DNA of 64,000 bases from Catenovulum sp. 2E275 (lineage in GTDB: Bacteria; Pseudomonadota; Gammaproteobacteria; Enterobacterales; Alteromonadaceae). This document shows, in pieces, positions 28,886-37,522 of the stretch (its first letter is position 1; the number at the start of each line of letters is the position of its first letter). The notes below the pieces were generated by a model that worked only from the letters and a program-made list of their open reading frames with translations, searched no databases and was not told the origin of the DNA. The stretch covers positions 28,952 to 92,951 of the forward strand of contig NZ_JAOPFU010000013.1 in NCBI RefSeq assembly GCF_025515275.1, read 5' to 3'. A program made the position numbers and the translations under genes.

Positions 28886-29425
28886 ATGACTGATGTAGCT
28901 AAAAACGAAGATAATAAATCCAGCCATACGCCTTCTGCTGTCGATGAATTAACCCAACTCAGGCAAATTGTTTTTGGTCAGGCTCAGGCTGAACTGGAAC
29001 AAAAAATAGCTAACTTGCAAACATCTCTCGATAAAGGTTTTTCTTCACTTTCAGCCGATATTAATCACAGGTTTCAAAAGCTGAACGAGCAAATCGATCA
29101 AAATTTTGCTGCAATGGAAGACCGAATTCAGTACGTTGATAAACAGCATGAAGATAAATCAGACAATATTCACACCGAGTTGAATAACCTAGCTGCAGAG
29201 CATGAAATGTTTGCGGCCAGTACAGAAAAAAATCTTGAACAGTTAAATAATGAACTGGACAAAGAAGCTAACCAGTTAAAAGATAATTTTTCACACGAAC
29301 TTGAGGCGCTTAAACAGCAACTTAACAAAGTGTCGGCAGAGCTTAGTTCATCTAAAACAGACAGAAAAACCCTGGCGAATTTACTCTCAACGATGGCAAA
29401 TAATCTGCAAGACGATCAAGCATAA
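28886..29425 (+). CDS. Coiled-coil protein of the GTPase/c-di-GMP operon
   Basis: I do not recognise a named family. The roughly 179-residue protein has no signal or membrane segment. Its N-terminus is followed by a DELTQLRQIVFGQAQAELE motif, and then about 140 residues of heptad-rich coiled coil with many Glu/Gln/Asn. The LRQI(V/L)xG motif recurs near the start of the next protein (AELDKLRQILLGEDQQ), suggesting a shared docking or assembly motif. The start at 28886 (MTDVAK) has GGAAT seven bases upstream; ATGs at 28868 and 28874 are less well placed. The TAA stop shares a base with the next ATG. Confidence 0.8.
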   Translation: MTDVAKNEDNKSSHTPSAVDELTQLRQIVFGQAQAELEQKIANLQTSLDKGFSSLSADINHRFQKLNEQIDQNFAAMEDRIQYVDKQHEDKSDNIHTELNNLAAEHEMFAASTEKNLEQLNNELDKEANQLKDNFSHELEALKQQLNKVSAELSSSKTDRKTLANLLSTMANNLQDDQA

Positions 29426-31206
29426 TGAGTTTGGAAGTACCGCCGGATAAACATTCGGCTGATCAAGCAAACCATGCTCAGGCTGAGTTAGATAAACTCA
29501 GGCAGATTCTGCTTGGTGAAGACCAGCAGGTTATCACCCAAACCATTCAAAAGCATGCTCGCGCTGTGGTAGCGGATGTGGTGGTTGAAGCCATTCACGA
29601 TCGGCAAAAAAAGGATGAATCTTTTAATCATATTTTACAGCCCACGGTAGAAAAAGCAGTTGAGCAATCGGTTGAAAATAACAGTGATAAATTTGTTGGT
29701 TATTTATATCCAATCGTCGGTAGTTTAGTGCGTAAATCGGTAAAAGCATTTTTGGCCGATTTTATTGAAAAAACAAATCAGTTATTAGAAAACAGCTTAA
29801 CGGTCAAAGGATTAAAGTGGCGCATTAAAGCGCGGCAAGCTAATTTATCTTTTGCCCAATATGTTGTTTCTCAAACCTATATTTATCGGGTAGAGCATTT
29901 ATTTTTAATTCACCGCGAAACCGGATTATTACTAAAGTCGGTTGATTATCAGGCCGGAAATTATCAAGATCCGGACTTAATTTCATCTATGCTGACCGCA
30001 ATTAATGATTTTGTGAGTGATTCGTTTCGACAGCAAAATGGTCAGGCCGAAGAACAGCTTCATACGGTAACAACCGACAATTTTACTTTAGTGGTTCAGC
30101 CTGGTCCGCATGCAATGTTAGTGGCTGCGGTGAGTGGTATTTTACCGCCAGATTTATCTGATTTAATGGCGCAAAAGCTGGAACAAATCCATAGTTTATA
30201 TAAAACAGAACTTAAAACCTTTAACGGTGATAACTCAGGTTTTGAGGCTGTAGATAATCAGCTTAATGAATGTTTATTAGCCCAGCAAAAAAGCAGTGAC
30301 AATCAAGCGAAAAAACCTTGGTTAGCTTGGGGGCTATTAACCGCAATTATTGGTTTTATGATGTATTGGGGCTGGTGCAACTGGCAGGCACACCTGCTTA
30401 AACAGCAGGTTAATCAACTGGACAATACTCCCGGTTACAGTATTTTAAATTTAAATGTTGATATAGATTTATTGCAGCGTAGCCAATTAAAACTCAAACT
30501 TATCCGCGATCCAAATACGCTAAGCGTTAATGACTGGTTAGCGGTACATCAGCTTAAATTTGATAAGCTTGATATTCAAGAAAAGCTATTTCATTCACAA
30601 GCGCCTGAAGTGATTGCGCAAAATATTAAAAGTTTAATAAGCCAGTTTGCTAATTTACAGTCCAAATTGAGTGAAGGTAAGTGGATAATTTCCGGTAAAT
30701 TAACTTATCCGCAATATCAGCAATTATCTCAGGGGTTAACTGCGCAGGGGTTAAATCAGGCTCAGCATTTTGATTTAAGCGCGGTAGCATTAGCCGCTAC
30801 CCCATTAACGCAAGCTCAGCAAAGCGCTGTGCAAATGCAAAGCTTTTTACAGCAAATATCCAAAATTAATACGGTACAGCTTAATTTTGAAGTGGCTAAA
30901 GTTGAGCTAACACCAGAAATGCTCTCTATCGTAGAAGAATTGCATCAGGATTATCAACATCTACAAACACAAGCTAAACTTTTAGGGTATAAACTACGCT
31001 TAATTGTTATCGGAACGAGTGATTCAAGCGGTAATCAATTTATTAATCAGAACTTAAGTGATGAGCGTTCGTTAAATGTGAAACAAGCTTTGATCAAATT
31101 TGGTGTAAAGCCTGGAGAGATATATACAAGTGGCATTGGCCAGCTGAATATTGAAGATCCAGATGTTCAGGCAAGAAAAGTATTATTTAATGTGATTTAT
31201 CTTTAA
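29425..31206 (+). CDS. Inner-membrane protein with C-terminal OmpA-like domain
   Basis: The 593-residue protein has a cytoplasmic-type N-terminal region of about 295 residues with no signal peptide, one transmembrane segment (about 296-315, LAWGLLTAIIGFMMYWGW), then about 280 periplasmic residues. The last 110 match an OmpA-like peptidoglycan-binding domain: LNFEVAKVELTP, a GTSDSSG turn and NQNLSDERSLNVKQAL, keeping the Asp and Arg that usually hold diaminopimelate. The N-terminal half shares an LRQILxG motif with the preceding protein. It is probably an envelope-spanning anchor that ties the cytoplasmic GTPase and c-di-GMP protein to the cell wall. That role is inferred from topology and operon. 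Confidence 0.8.
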   Translation: MSLEVPPDKHSADQANHAQAELDKLRQILLGEDQQVITQTIQKHARAVVADVVVEAIHDRQKKDESFNHILQPTVEKAVEQSVENNSDKFVGYLYPIVGSLVRKSVKAFLADFIEKTNQLLENSLTVKGLKWRIKARQANLSFAQYVVSQTYIYRVEHLFLIHRETGLLLKSVDYQAGNYQDPDLISSMLTAINDFVSDSFRQQNGQAEEQLHTVTTDNFTLVVQPGPHAMLVAAVSGILPPDLSDLMAQKLEQIHSLYKTELKTFNGDNSGFEAVDNQLNECLLAQQKSSDNQAKKPWLAWGLLTAIIGFMMYWGWCNWQAHLLKQQVNQLDNTPGYSILNLNVDIDLLQRSQLKLKLIRDPNTLSVNDWLAVHQLKFDKLDIQEKLFHSQAPEVIAQNIKSLISQFANLQSKLSEGKWIISGKLTYPQYQQLSQGLTAQGLNQAQHFDLSAVALAATPLTQAQQSAVQMQSFLQQISKINTVQLNFEVAKVELTPEMLSIVEELHQDYQHLQTQAKLLGYKLRLIVIGTSDSSGNQFINQNLSDERSLNVKQALIKFGVKPGEIYTSGIGQLNIEDPDVQARKVLFNVIYL

Positions 31207-31233
31207 TCATTTGCTATGGAATAGGTTGTAAGT

Positions 31234-31734
31234 ATGATTCAGAAAAAAGTCTGTTTATTGGGGGCATCTAGCGTCGGTAAAACCAGTTTAGTTAGGCAAT
31301 TTGTTGAAGGCATTTTTGATGAAAAGTACTTAACAACTATCGGCGTTAAAATTGACAAAAAAATAGTAGAGTTAACTGACCATCAAGTTCAGTTTTTAAT
31401 TTGGGATATTGAGGGTGTAGATCAATACGCACAGTTTCAGCAAAGGTATTTACGCGGTGCCGCTGCTGTAATTATTGTGGTTGATCAAACTCGCCCTCAA
31501 TCTTTATTAGATGCGATTGATATATTTACACTTGTTAAACAAAGTATTAGTTGCCCATTTATACTTGCTCTCAATAAGGCTGACTTGGCAGAAAACCTAT
31601 CCTGCATAGAAGATAAAAAAGAAACGTTTGAAAAGCAGTTTTCATTTTTGTATAGAACTAGTGCAAAAACGGGTGACCAAGTTGAACAAATGTTTACTGA
31701 ACTTGCAGAGTTTTTATGTAAGGAAGCTGGATAA
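31234..31734 (+). CDS. Rab/Ras-like small GTPase
   Basis: A 166-residue stand-alone Ras-superfamily GTPase, rare among bacteria. All G motifs are visible: P-loop GASSVGKTS (10-18), switch I TTIG with T35, DxxG as WDIEG (58-61), NKAD (G4) and TSAKTG (G5). The residue after the DxxG glycine, which is the catalytic Gln in Ras/Rab (GQ), is Val62. Hydrolysis may therefore be slow or need a partner. There is no lipidation Cys-motif at the C-terminus. It starts 27 bp after the OmpA-domain gene and overlaps the GGDEF-EAL gene by one base, so it probably controls one or both. Confidence 0.88.
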   Translation: MIQKKVCLLGASSVGKTSLVRQFVEGIFDEKYLTTIGVKIDKKIVELTDHQVQFLIWDIEGVDQYAQFQQRYLRGAAAVIIVVDQTRPQSLLDAIDIFTLVKQSISCPFILALNKADLAENLSCIEDKKETFEKQFSFLYRTSAKTGDQVEQMFTELAEFLCKEAG

Positions 31735-33881
31735 TGAATGAACTTTTAATGGATGCGATCATGCACACGGGTCAGGCTGTTTTTGTCTGTCCTGATTTAT
31801 CTCAAGACCAACTCACTTTAATTGCAGGTCATGCAGACTGGGTATCTGATATTTTTCCTGAGATTGTCTTACATCAACCTTATCCTATTATCAAAGCTAA
31901 AAGTTATTTTTTGCAAGATTTTTTTGTTGATGCTAAAAATCTCTGGGGGCAGGTGAATGTAGGGCAGTTTAGCTCTGGTTTTTGGACTGAAGTTTATTCA
32001 GAACAAAATTTACACTTAGACGCACAAGCTATCAAAACGCCACAAAGTAATTTATTAATTATTCGTAATCAGGCTGAATCTTACATACAAAAGCAGTCAA
32101 CTCTACAGACAGCTCGAAATATTTTGTTGGCCAATGATAATTTACAAGCGCAATACGAACATTTACACGAACGTTTGAATAGTTTGTTATATACCTCTAA
32201 ATCACTCAATCATTTATTCACGCCGGTAGTGTCAGCAGTTGAAAATGCTAGTATAGGTGTCATTATATTGGATGCTAGCTTTGAGGTTATTATTGAAAAT
32301 CCTGCTGTTTATAAGGTTTTTGATTACTCTTCTGTGAAAAAACCAGGGTTAGGTTCACCAACCCAAATTATTTTAAAGTTAGCTCGCTCACAATTACCAG
32401 AGTTTGAGCGTATCAGGGAAATTGGAGAAAGTTGGAGTGGCGAGTTATGCTGGATGAAACCACCCAATACATTAAAGTGGCTAAAGGTTGCGGTTTATCC
32501 GGTTAAAGATGCTAATCAAAATATAAAAAATTGGTTGTTTTTTATTAATGATATTAGCCGTGAAAAATATTTATTGCAAAGAAATGAAAAACTGACCCAG
32601 CAAGACGTACTTACTGGCTTAGCTAACCGTTATGCTTTTTGGCAATATTTAGAGCATCAAGTCGATACACAACAACCTTTTTTTCTCCTTTATATAGATA
32701 TTGCTAATTTTAAGCAGATTAATGAGTTTTATGGTCATAGTGAAGGCGATAGGTTATTAATTGAATTAAGTAAAAGATTAGATAACTATATTGAAGAAAA
32801 TGATTTTTTAGCCAGAGTTGGAGGAGATGAATTTTCAATTGTTTTAAATAACTTAAGTGATATTAAAACATGTCAAAAAGCATGTGAAAAAATCATGTCT
32901 ATAACTCACCAACCTTTTTACACAGAGAAAGATGAATCTTATCTAGTTGGTCTACAAATTGGGGCTGTACATTACCCTACAGATAGCTCTACGGCTGAAG
33001 AACTCTTAAAATTTGCTGACTTGTCTGCTTATAGTGCGAATAAAAAAGTGAAACATTCAATTGTATTTTATTCGCAAGAGCTAAAAGAGGCATCTCATCG
33101 AAGAATCGAAATAGAGCAAGCTCTGCGGCATGCTATTGAAAATGACGAGTTATTGCTTAACTTACAACCAATTTTAAATTTAAGCACAAATAAAATAGAA
33201 AAAGCTGAAGTTTTAGTTCGTTGGAACCGCCCAGGGGAAGGGATGGTTATGCCTTCAGAATTTATTGAAATCGCAGAAAAAACCGGTTTGATTGTGCCCT
33301 TGGGTAAATGGGTTTTTAATAAATCTGTAGAATATTTAACACAGCTTGAGCAACTTAATTTAACTACAAAATTATCTATTAATTTATCGCCATTGCAGGT
33401 AATAGATAAATCATTTTTTGGTTTTATAAAGAGCACTATAGAACAGCATCAAGTAAACCCCGAATTTCTCGAGCTAGAGGTCACTGAAAGTAGCTTAATT
33501 AATGATTATAATCAAGTGTTTAAGTTACTAACTCTGGTTCGTGGGTTAGGTATTACGGTATCGGTGGATGATTTTGGAACTGGTTATAGTTCGTTGGCTT
33601 ATTTAAAACGATTACCGATTGATATTTTAAAGATCGACCGGTCTTTTGTGCAAGACATTGTCACAGACCCAAATGATAAAGCAATTGTTATGGCGGTTAT
33701 TGCAATGGCACATCAATTAAAACTAAAAGTGATTGCGGAAGGGGTTGAAACAACCGAACAGCAAAACTTTTTAATTGAAAATCAGTGTGATTCAGCCCAA
33801 GGCTACTTATTTAGCCGGCCGCTTGGCTTTGAGCAATTAAAGCTATTATTAGAGCAATGCAGCTCAGTTGATTGTAAATAA
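31734..33881 (+). CDS. PAS-GGDEF-EAL c-di-GMP protein
   Basis: The 715-residue cytoplasmic protein has a novel N-terminal region (1-135), a short helix, a PAS domain (about 165-275), GGDEF (about 285-440) and EAL (about 455-705). GGDEF is intact at 363-367, but the RxxD inhibition site is absent (EEND). The EAL domain keeps its metal and catalytic residues: EVL at 492, an Asn in INLSPLQV, TES, DDFGTG at 612-617, KIDRSF, AEGVET and the final SAQGY. It could both make and degrade c-di-GMP. It is the last gene of the GTPase operon; its N-terminal region is a plausible GTPase effector domain (inference). Confidence 0.9.
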   Translation: MNELLMDAIMHTGQAVFVCPDLSQDQLTLIAGHADWVSDIFPEIVLHQPYPIIKAKSYFLQDFFVDAKNLWGQVNVGQFSSGFWTEVYSEQNLHLDAQAIKTPQSNLLIIRNQAESYIQKQSTLQTARNILLANDNLQAQYEHLHERLNSLLYTSKSLNHLFTPVVSAVENASIGVIILDASFEVIIENPAVYKVFDYSSVKKPGLGSPTQIILKLARSQLPEFERIREIGESWSGELCWMKPPNTLKWLKVAVYPVKDANQNIKNWLFFINDISREKYLLQRNEKLTQQDVLTGLANRYAFWQYLEHQVDTQQPFFLLYIDIANFKQINEFYGHSEGDRLLIELSKRLDNYIEENDFLARVGGDEFSIVLNNLSDIKTCQKACEKIMSITHQPFYTEKDESYLVGLQIGAVHYPTDSSTAEELLKFADLSAYSANKKVKHSIVFYSQELKEASHRRIEIEQALRHAIENDELLLNLQPILNLSTNKIEKAEVLVRWNRPGEGMVMPSEFIEIAEKTGLIVPLGKWVFNKSVEYLTQLEQLNLTTKLSINLSPLQVIDKSFFGFIKSTIEQHQVNPEFLELEVTESSLINDYNQVFKLLTLVRGLGITVSVDDFGTGYSSLAYLKRLPIDILKIDRSFVQDIVTDPNDKAIVMAVIAMAHQLKLKVIAEGVETTEQQNFLIENQCDSAQGYLFSRPLGFEQLKLLLEQCSSVDCK

Positions 33882-33942
33882 GCATTAGTAAAACAGTGGT
33901 GAAACTATAAAAATATTTTTGTATCGCTCTGTTTTATATAAT

Positions 33943-34851
33943 TTATGATTGATTTTTTTTATTAATACACTGCTGCATAGCTGACTCTATATCTGTAAAT
34001 CTAAAATGATAACCAGCTTCTATTAATCTACTAGGGTGTACTGCTTGGCCTTTTAAAAGTAGAACTGACATTTCTCCAAATAACAGTTTGGCCATAAAAG
34101 AAGGCATACTAAACAAACATGGGCGCTGCAATTTTTGAGCTAATGTTTGGCTAAACTCCTTATTGGTTACTGGTGCAGGAGCTGTTAAGTTGTAGATATC
34201 TCGACATGTATCATTGAAAATTAAAAAATCTATAGCACTAACTACATCGTCTATATGAATCCAAGACATCATTTGATCACCACTACCAATTGGCCCCCCT
34301 AAACCCAGTTCGTATGCTGGACGCATCTTTGTTATAGCACCTCCACGGCGAGCTAAAACAAGACCAGTTCGGATAATACACACTCGAGTTTGTGATTCTA
34401 TTTGTCGCGCAATTTTCTCCCAATTTAAGCAAACTTGATGAGTAAACTCAGGATTGATTTCATGTAGATGTTCATCAATGACTACCTCCGGTTTGTGGCT
34501 ACCGTAAAAGCCAATTGCTGAGCCGGAAATAAATACTTTTGGTTTATAGGATGACTGAGATACTCTATCGACTAACTCTTGAGTAATTTCCCATCGACTA
34601 TTACAAATTCTCTGTTTTTGTTTGTTTGACCAACGTTTATTCGCGATTGGCTCGCCGGCTAAATTAATTATCACATCAAAATGAAAGTGATTAATTAAAT
34701 CTAGTGAGGTATAGGCATCAATATCATGTCCTAAGATTTGAAAAGCTTTACTTGGAGCACGGGTCAATACGCTAATTTGATGATTAGGTTTAAGATGCCG
34801 AATTAAATTCCGGCCTATCAAACCAGTGCCGCCTGTTAATAATATCTTCAT
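33943..34851 (-). CDS. yfcH: TIGR01777 family NAD(P)-dependent epimerase
   Basis: The 302-residue Rossmann protein starts with the dinucleotide loop GGTGLIGRNLIRHL and has the YfcH/SULA-type segments (SGSAIGFYG, WEKIARQIESQTRVCIIRTGLVL, MMSWIHIDDVVSAIDFL) and the C-terminal DUF1731-like end. Its substrate is not known in any species. It lies next to folX with the same orientation, as yfcH does in E. coli, so the symbol is supported by both sequence and synteny. Confidence 0.88.
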   Translation of the reverse strand: MKILLTGGTGLIGRNLIRHLKPNHQISVLTRAPSKAFQILGHDIDAYTSLDLINHFHFDVIINLAGEPIANKRWSNKQKQRICNSRWEITQELVDRVSQSSYKPKVFISGSAIGFYGSHKPEVVIDEHLHEINPEFTHQVCLNWEKIARQIESQTRVCIIRTGLVLARRGGAITKMRPAYELGLGGPIGSGDQMMSWIHIDDVVSAIDFLIFNDTCRDIYNLTAPAPVTNKEFSQTLAQKLQRPCLFSMPSFMAKLLFGEMSVLLLKGQAVHPSRLIEAGYHFRFTDIESAMQQCINKKNQS

Positions 34852-34972
34852 CTTACCTCTTACAACAATGCAGGTTAAACAAGTTGTTAGTACTTAAGAT
34901 ATAAGCATAGTTCAATTTTTAAATAAGCTGAACTTGAGATAAATAAACGATTAATTAGTTGTTTAGTTTTAA

Positions 34973-35341
34973 TTAATCAATGGTCCGGCTTAAACTTAGC
35001 GACACCGAATCGGCAAACCTAAGTGCATGGGGTTTATCAACTTCAACCTCAGCAAACTCAACCCAGCTATGTTCACAAGCTATATCCAAAATATCATTAG
35101 TGAGTTTTTCTAGCAGGTGAAATTTATTGTTTTCAACTAATGCGATAATACGTTTGGTGATGGAACGGTAATTAAGCGCATCGTCCATATTGTCTGAATT
35201 AGTAGCGTTATCGGCACTGTAGTGAATAGTGACATTAATAATCACATCTTGCTTATTCTGAATTTCGTCTTGCTTTATGCCAATATAGGTTCTTAGTCTT
35301 AGATTTTTTATTTTAATTTTTGCTATGTTATTGTGTTTCAT
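34973..35341 (-). CDS. folX: Dihydroneopterin triphosphate 2'-epimerase
   Basis: The 122-residue protein is very close in sequence to E. coli FolX ([66 protein letters not shown]), not to FolB aldolase. It epimerises dihydroneopterin triphosphate to the monapterin form used for tetrahydromonapterin. It is upstream of yfcH in the same direction, with 121 bp between them. Confidence 0.93.
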   Translation of the reverse strand: MKHNNIAKIKIKNLRLRTYIGIKQDEIQNKQDVIINVTIHYSADNATNSDNMDDALNYRSITKRIIALVENNKFHLLEKLTNDILDIACEHSWVEFAEVEVDKPHALRFADSVSLSLSRTID

Positions 35342-35437
35342 TTAGATTATATCCCAATGTTTTTTTATTGATTTAGCAATAATTCCTGACATTATACTCA
35401 TTAAATTACGTCTCATGTTGAATGATGGATCATTTTT

Positions 35438-36529
35438 ATGCCCTTTACTCAAAATCCTGCGGTTAGATTATTACTCACCTTAGCTGCACTGGTTGTTATT
35501 TTGGCCGGTATTAAAACATCGCAACAGCTAGTTGTGCCTTTTTTATTATCTTTATTTATCGCTATTATTTGTCAGCCAGTCATTAATTTTTTAGAAAGCT
35601 TTAAAATTCCAAAAGTATTAGCGGTGACCTTGGTTATTTTGGTGATAGTAACGCTGGGCTTTTCTTTGGCGAGTCTAGTAGGACAGTCACTTAATAGCTT
35701 TAGTGAAGACCTGCCACAATATAAAGAAAAACTCCAAGGCGAAATTGGCTGGTTAACTAACAAACTAGCTGAGTTTAATGTGCATTTAAACCGTGAGCAG
35801 TTTGTTGAGTATTTTGACCCCGGAGCCGCTATGTCGTTGGCAACCAATATGTTGTCCGGTTTAGGAAATACATTGGCAAATGTATTTTTAATTTTGATTA
35901 CCACAGTCTTTATGTTGTTTGAAGCCAATGCAGTACGGGAAAAACTACAAACTGCTTGGAAAAAACCAAATCAGCATATTGATCGGGTATATCGCTTTTT
36001 ACGTTCGGTTAATCATTATTTAGCGATTAAAACTGTCATTAGTATTGGCACGGGTATTTTAGCTGGGCTGTTATGCTGGACAGTTGGGGTTGATTATTTT
36101 GTTTTATGGGGCGTTTTAGCCTTTTTATTTAATTACATTCCAAACATAGGTTCGATCATTGCAGCGATTCCTGTTGTTTTATTAGCTTTAATTCAGGTTA
36201 GCCCATTGGCTGCGGGGATAACGGCAATTGGCTATGTGGTGATTAATACCGTGATGGGGAATATTGTTGAGCCTAAATACATGGGACGTGGCTTAGGTTT
36301 ATCCAGCTTAGTTGTATTTTTATCTCTTATTTTTTGGGGATGGCTATTAGGAACAGTCGGGATGTTATTATCTGTACCTTTAACTATGGTGGTTAAAATT
36401 GCAACAGAAGCGTCTGATTCTACCCGTTGGTTTGCGGTTATGTTGTCTAACCAGCAAGAGCTGGAATATATGGAGAATAATAAAAACCAACCTCAAGAAC
36501 AGGTGGAATCTGAAGAAAAGCAAGCATAA
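35438..36529 (+). CDS. AI-2E family transporter
   Basis: The 363-residue membrane protein has about seven hydrophobic segments in the AI-2E (PerM/TqsA) pattern: a helical hairpin start, an amphipathic middle (SFSEDLPQYKEKLQGEIGWL) and the conserved NYIPNIGSIIAAIPVVLLALIQ and GRGLGLSSLVVFLSLIFWGWLLG motifs. Family members have been linked to autoinducer-2 export, but many act as ion/H+ antiporters, so transport specificity is open. A bidirectional terminator separates it from convergent bamD. Confidence 0.85.
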   Translation: MPFTQNPAVRLLLTLAALVVILAGIKTSQQLVVPFLLSLFIAIICQPVINFLESFKIPKVLAVTLVILVIVTLGFSLASLVGQSLNSFSEDLPQYKEKLQGEIGWLTNKLAEFNVHLNREQFVEYFDPGAAMSLATNMLSGLGNTLANVFLILITTVFMLFEANAVREKLQTAWKKPNQHIDRVYRFLRSVNHYLAIKTVISIGTGILAGLLCWTVGVDYFVLWGVLAFLFNYIPNIGSIIAAIPVVLLALIQVSPLAAGITAIGYVVINTVMGNIVEPKYMGRGLGLSSLVVFLSLIFWGWLLGTVGMLLSVPLTMVVKIATEASDSTRWFAVMLSNQQELEYMENNKNQPQEQVESEEKQA

Positions 36530-36575
36530 ATATTAACCTAAACAGTAATAAATATTTTATTTGGGTTTGAGGTAT

Positions 36576-36615
36576 AAAAAACGCAGAGTTGAATCACTTC
36601 AAGTCTGCGTTTTTT
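36576..36615. terminator. Bidirectional terminator between AI-2E gene and bamD
   Basis: AAAAAACGCAGA (36576-36587) pairs with 36604-36615, with an extra inner TTGAA/TTCAA pairing. The A-run on one side and T-run on the other allow termination in both directions. Confidence 0.88.
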
Positions 36616-36634
36616 ACAAAAAATCTAGTTTAAA

Positions 36635-37393
36635 TTAATTAACCAATGAGTTGTCCGGATAATTTAATTTTAAAACTTGATATGTATTGTTATATAAATC
36701 TTTAAGTTCTAATTGATCATAGCTAACTAACATCATTTCTAAAGCTCGTTCAACCTGATCTGTATCCCCTAAATTTTCAAGTACATATTTAGCTCGGTTA
36801 GCGGCGGCAACATAGGCGCTGCGGCGCATATAATATTCGGCTACGGCCAGTTCACTTTTGGCGATAAAGTTTTTCGCAAATATCATGCGCTGGCGGGCAT
36901 CTTTGGCATACTGGCTCTGCGGATATTGAGTCACAATTGTATTAAAGTCGTTAAATGCGTCTCTGTGCTCTGTAATATCGCGGTCAAATCTGTCAATGCC
37001 AACCATTTCCTGTAAGGCATTTTGAGCGGCTTTAAGGTTAGTTAAACCGCGCATGTAATACACATAATCAATATCAGTATGAGTTGGATTTAACTTTAAA
37101 AAACGGTCGATAGAGGCAAGCGCCTGACTAGTATTATCGGTTTTATAATAAGAATAAATCAGATCAAGCTGAATTTGGTGCGAATAAGGCCCAAACGGAA
37201 AGCTGGCATCCAGCGCTGATAAAATTTCAGCAGCGCGCACATAATTGCCCTGAATTAATAAATCTTTTGCTTCTAAATATTGTGATTCTACTGCGGATTG
37301 TTCTGCAACTACAATTTCGTCAGGTGCACTTGAGCAGCCTGCAAGCACTGATAAGGCCAATGAAGAGGCGATTATGGTTTGCTTTAAGTTCAA
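36635..37393 (-). CDS. bamD: Outer-membrane assembly lipoprotein BamD
   Basis: BamD is the essential TPR lipoprotein of the BAM complex that inserts beta-barrel proteins. The 252-residue protein has a lipoprotein signal (SLALSVLAGC, Cys20) and about five TPR units. The family segments FPFGPYSHQIQLDLIYSYYK and DFNTIVTQYPQSQYAKDARQRM are clear. It is divergent from rluD across 129 bp that also contain a small ACCCC/GGGGT hairpin (37428-37443). Confidence 0.95.
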   Translation of the reverse strand: MNLKQTIIASSLALSVLAGCSSAPDEIVVAEQSAVESQYLEAKDLLIQGNYVRAAEILSALDASFPFGPYSHQIQLDLIYSYYKTDNTSQALASIDRFLKLNPTHTDIDYVYYMRGLTNLKAAQNALQEMVGIDRFDRDITEHRDAFNDFNTIVTQYPQSQYAKDARQRMIFAKNFIAKSELAVAEYYMRRSAYVAAANRAKYVLENLGDTDQVERALEMMLVSYDQLELKDLYNNTYQVLKLNYPDNSLVN

Positions 37394-37522
37394 CTTGACT
37401 CCCTCTTTTTTAAAAAATTATGAGTTCACCCCAATTCGGGGGTACAATTAGGTTTTTGCGCATTCTAACTCAGGGTGAGCAAACTTGCACCGTTTAATCA
37501 GTAATATAACCAGAGACTCATT

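Noticed and set aside
33095..33436. Reverse-strand frame of 113 codons inside the GGDEF-EAL gene
   Set aside because: It overlaps the conserved EAL core on the other strand and has no ribosome site or family resemblance.
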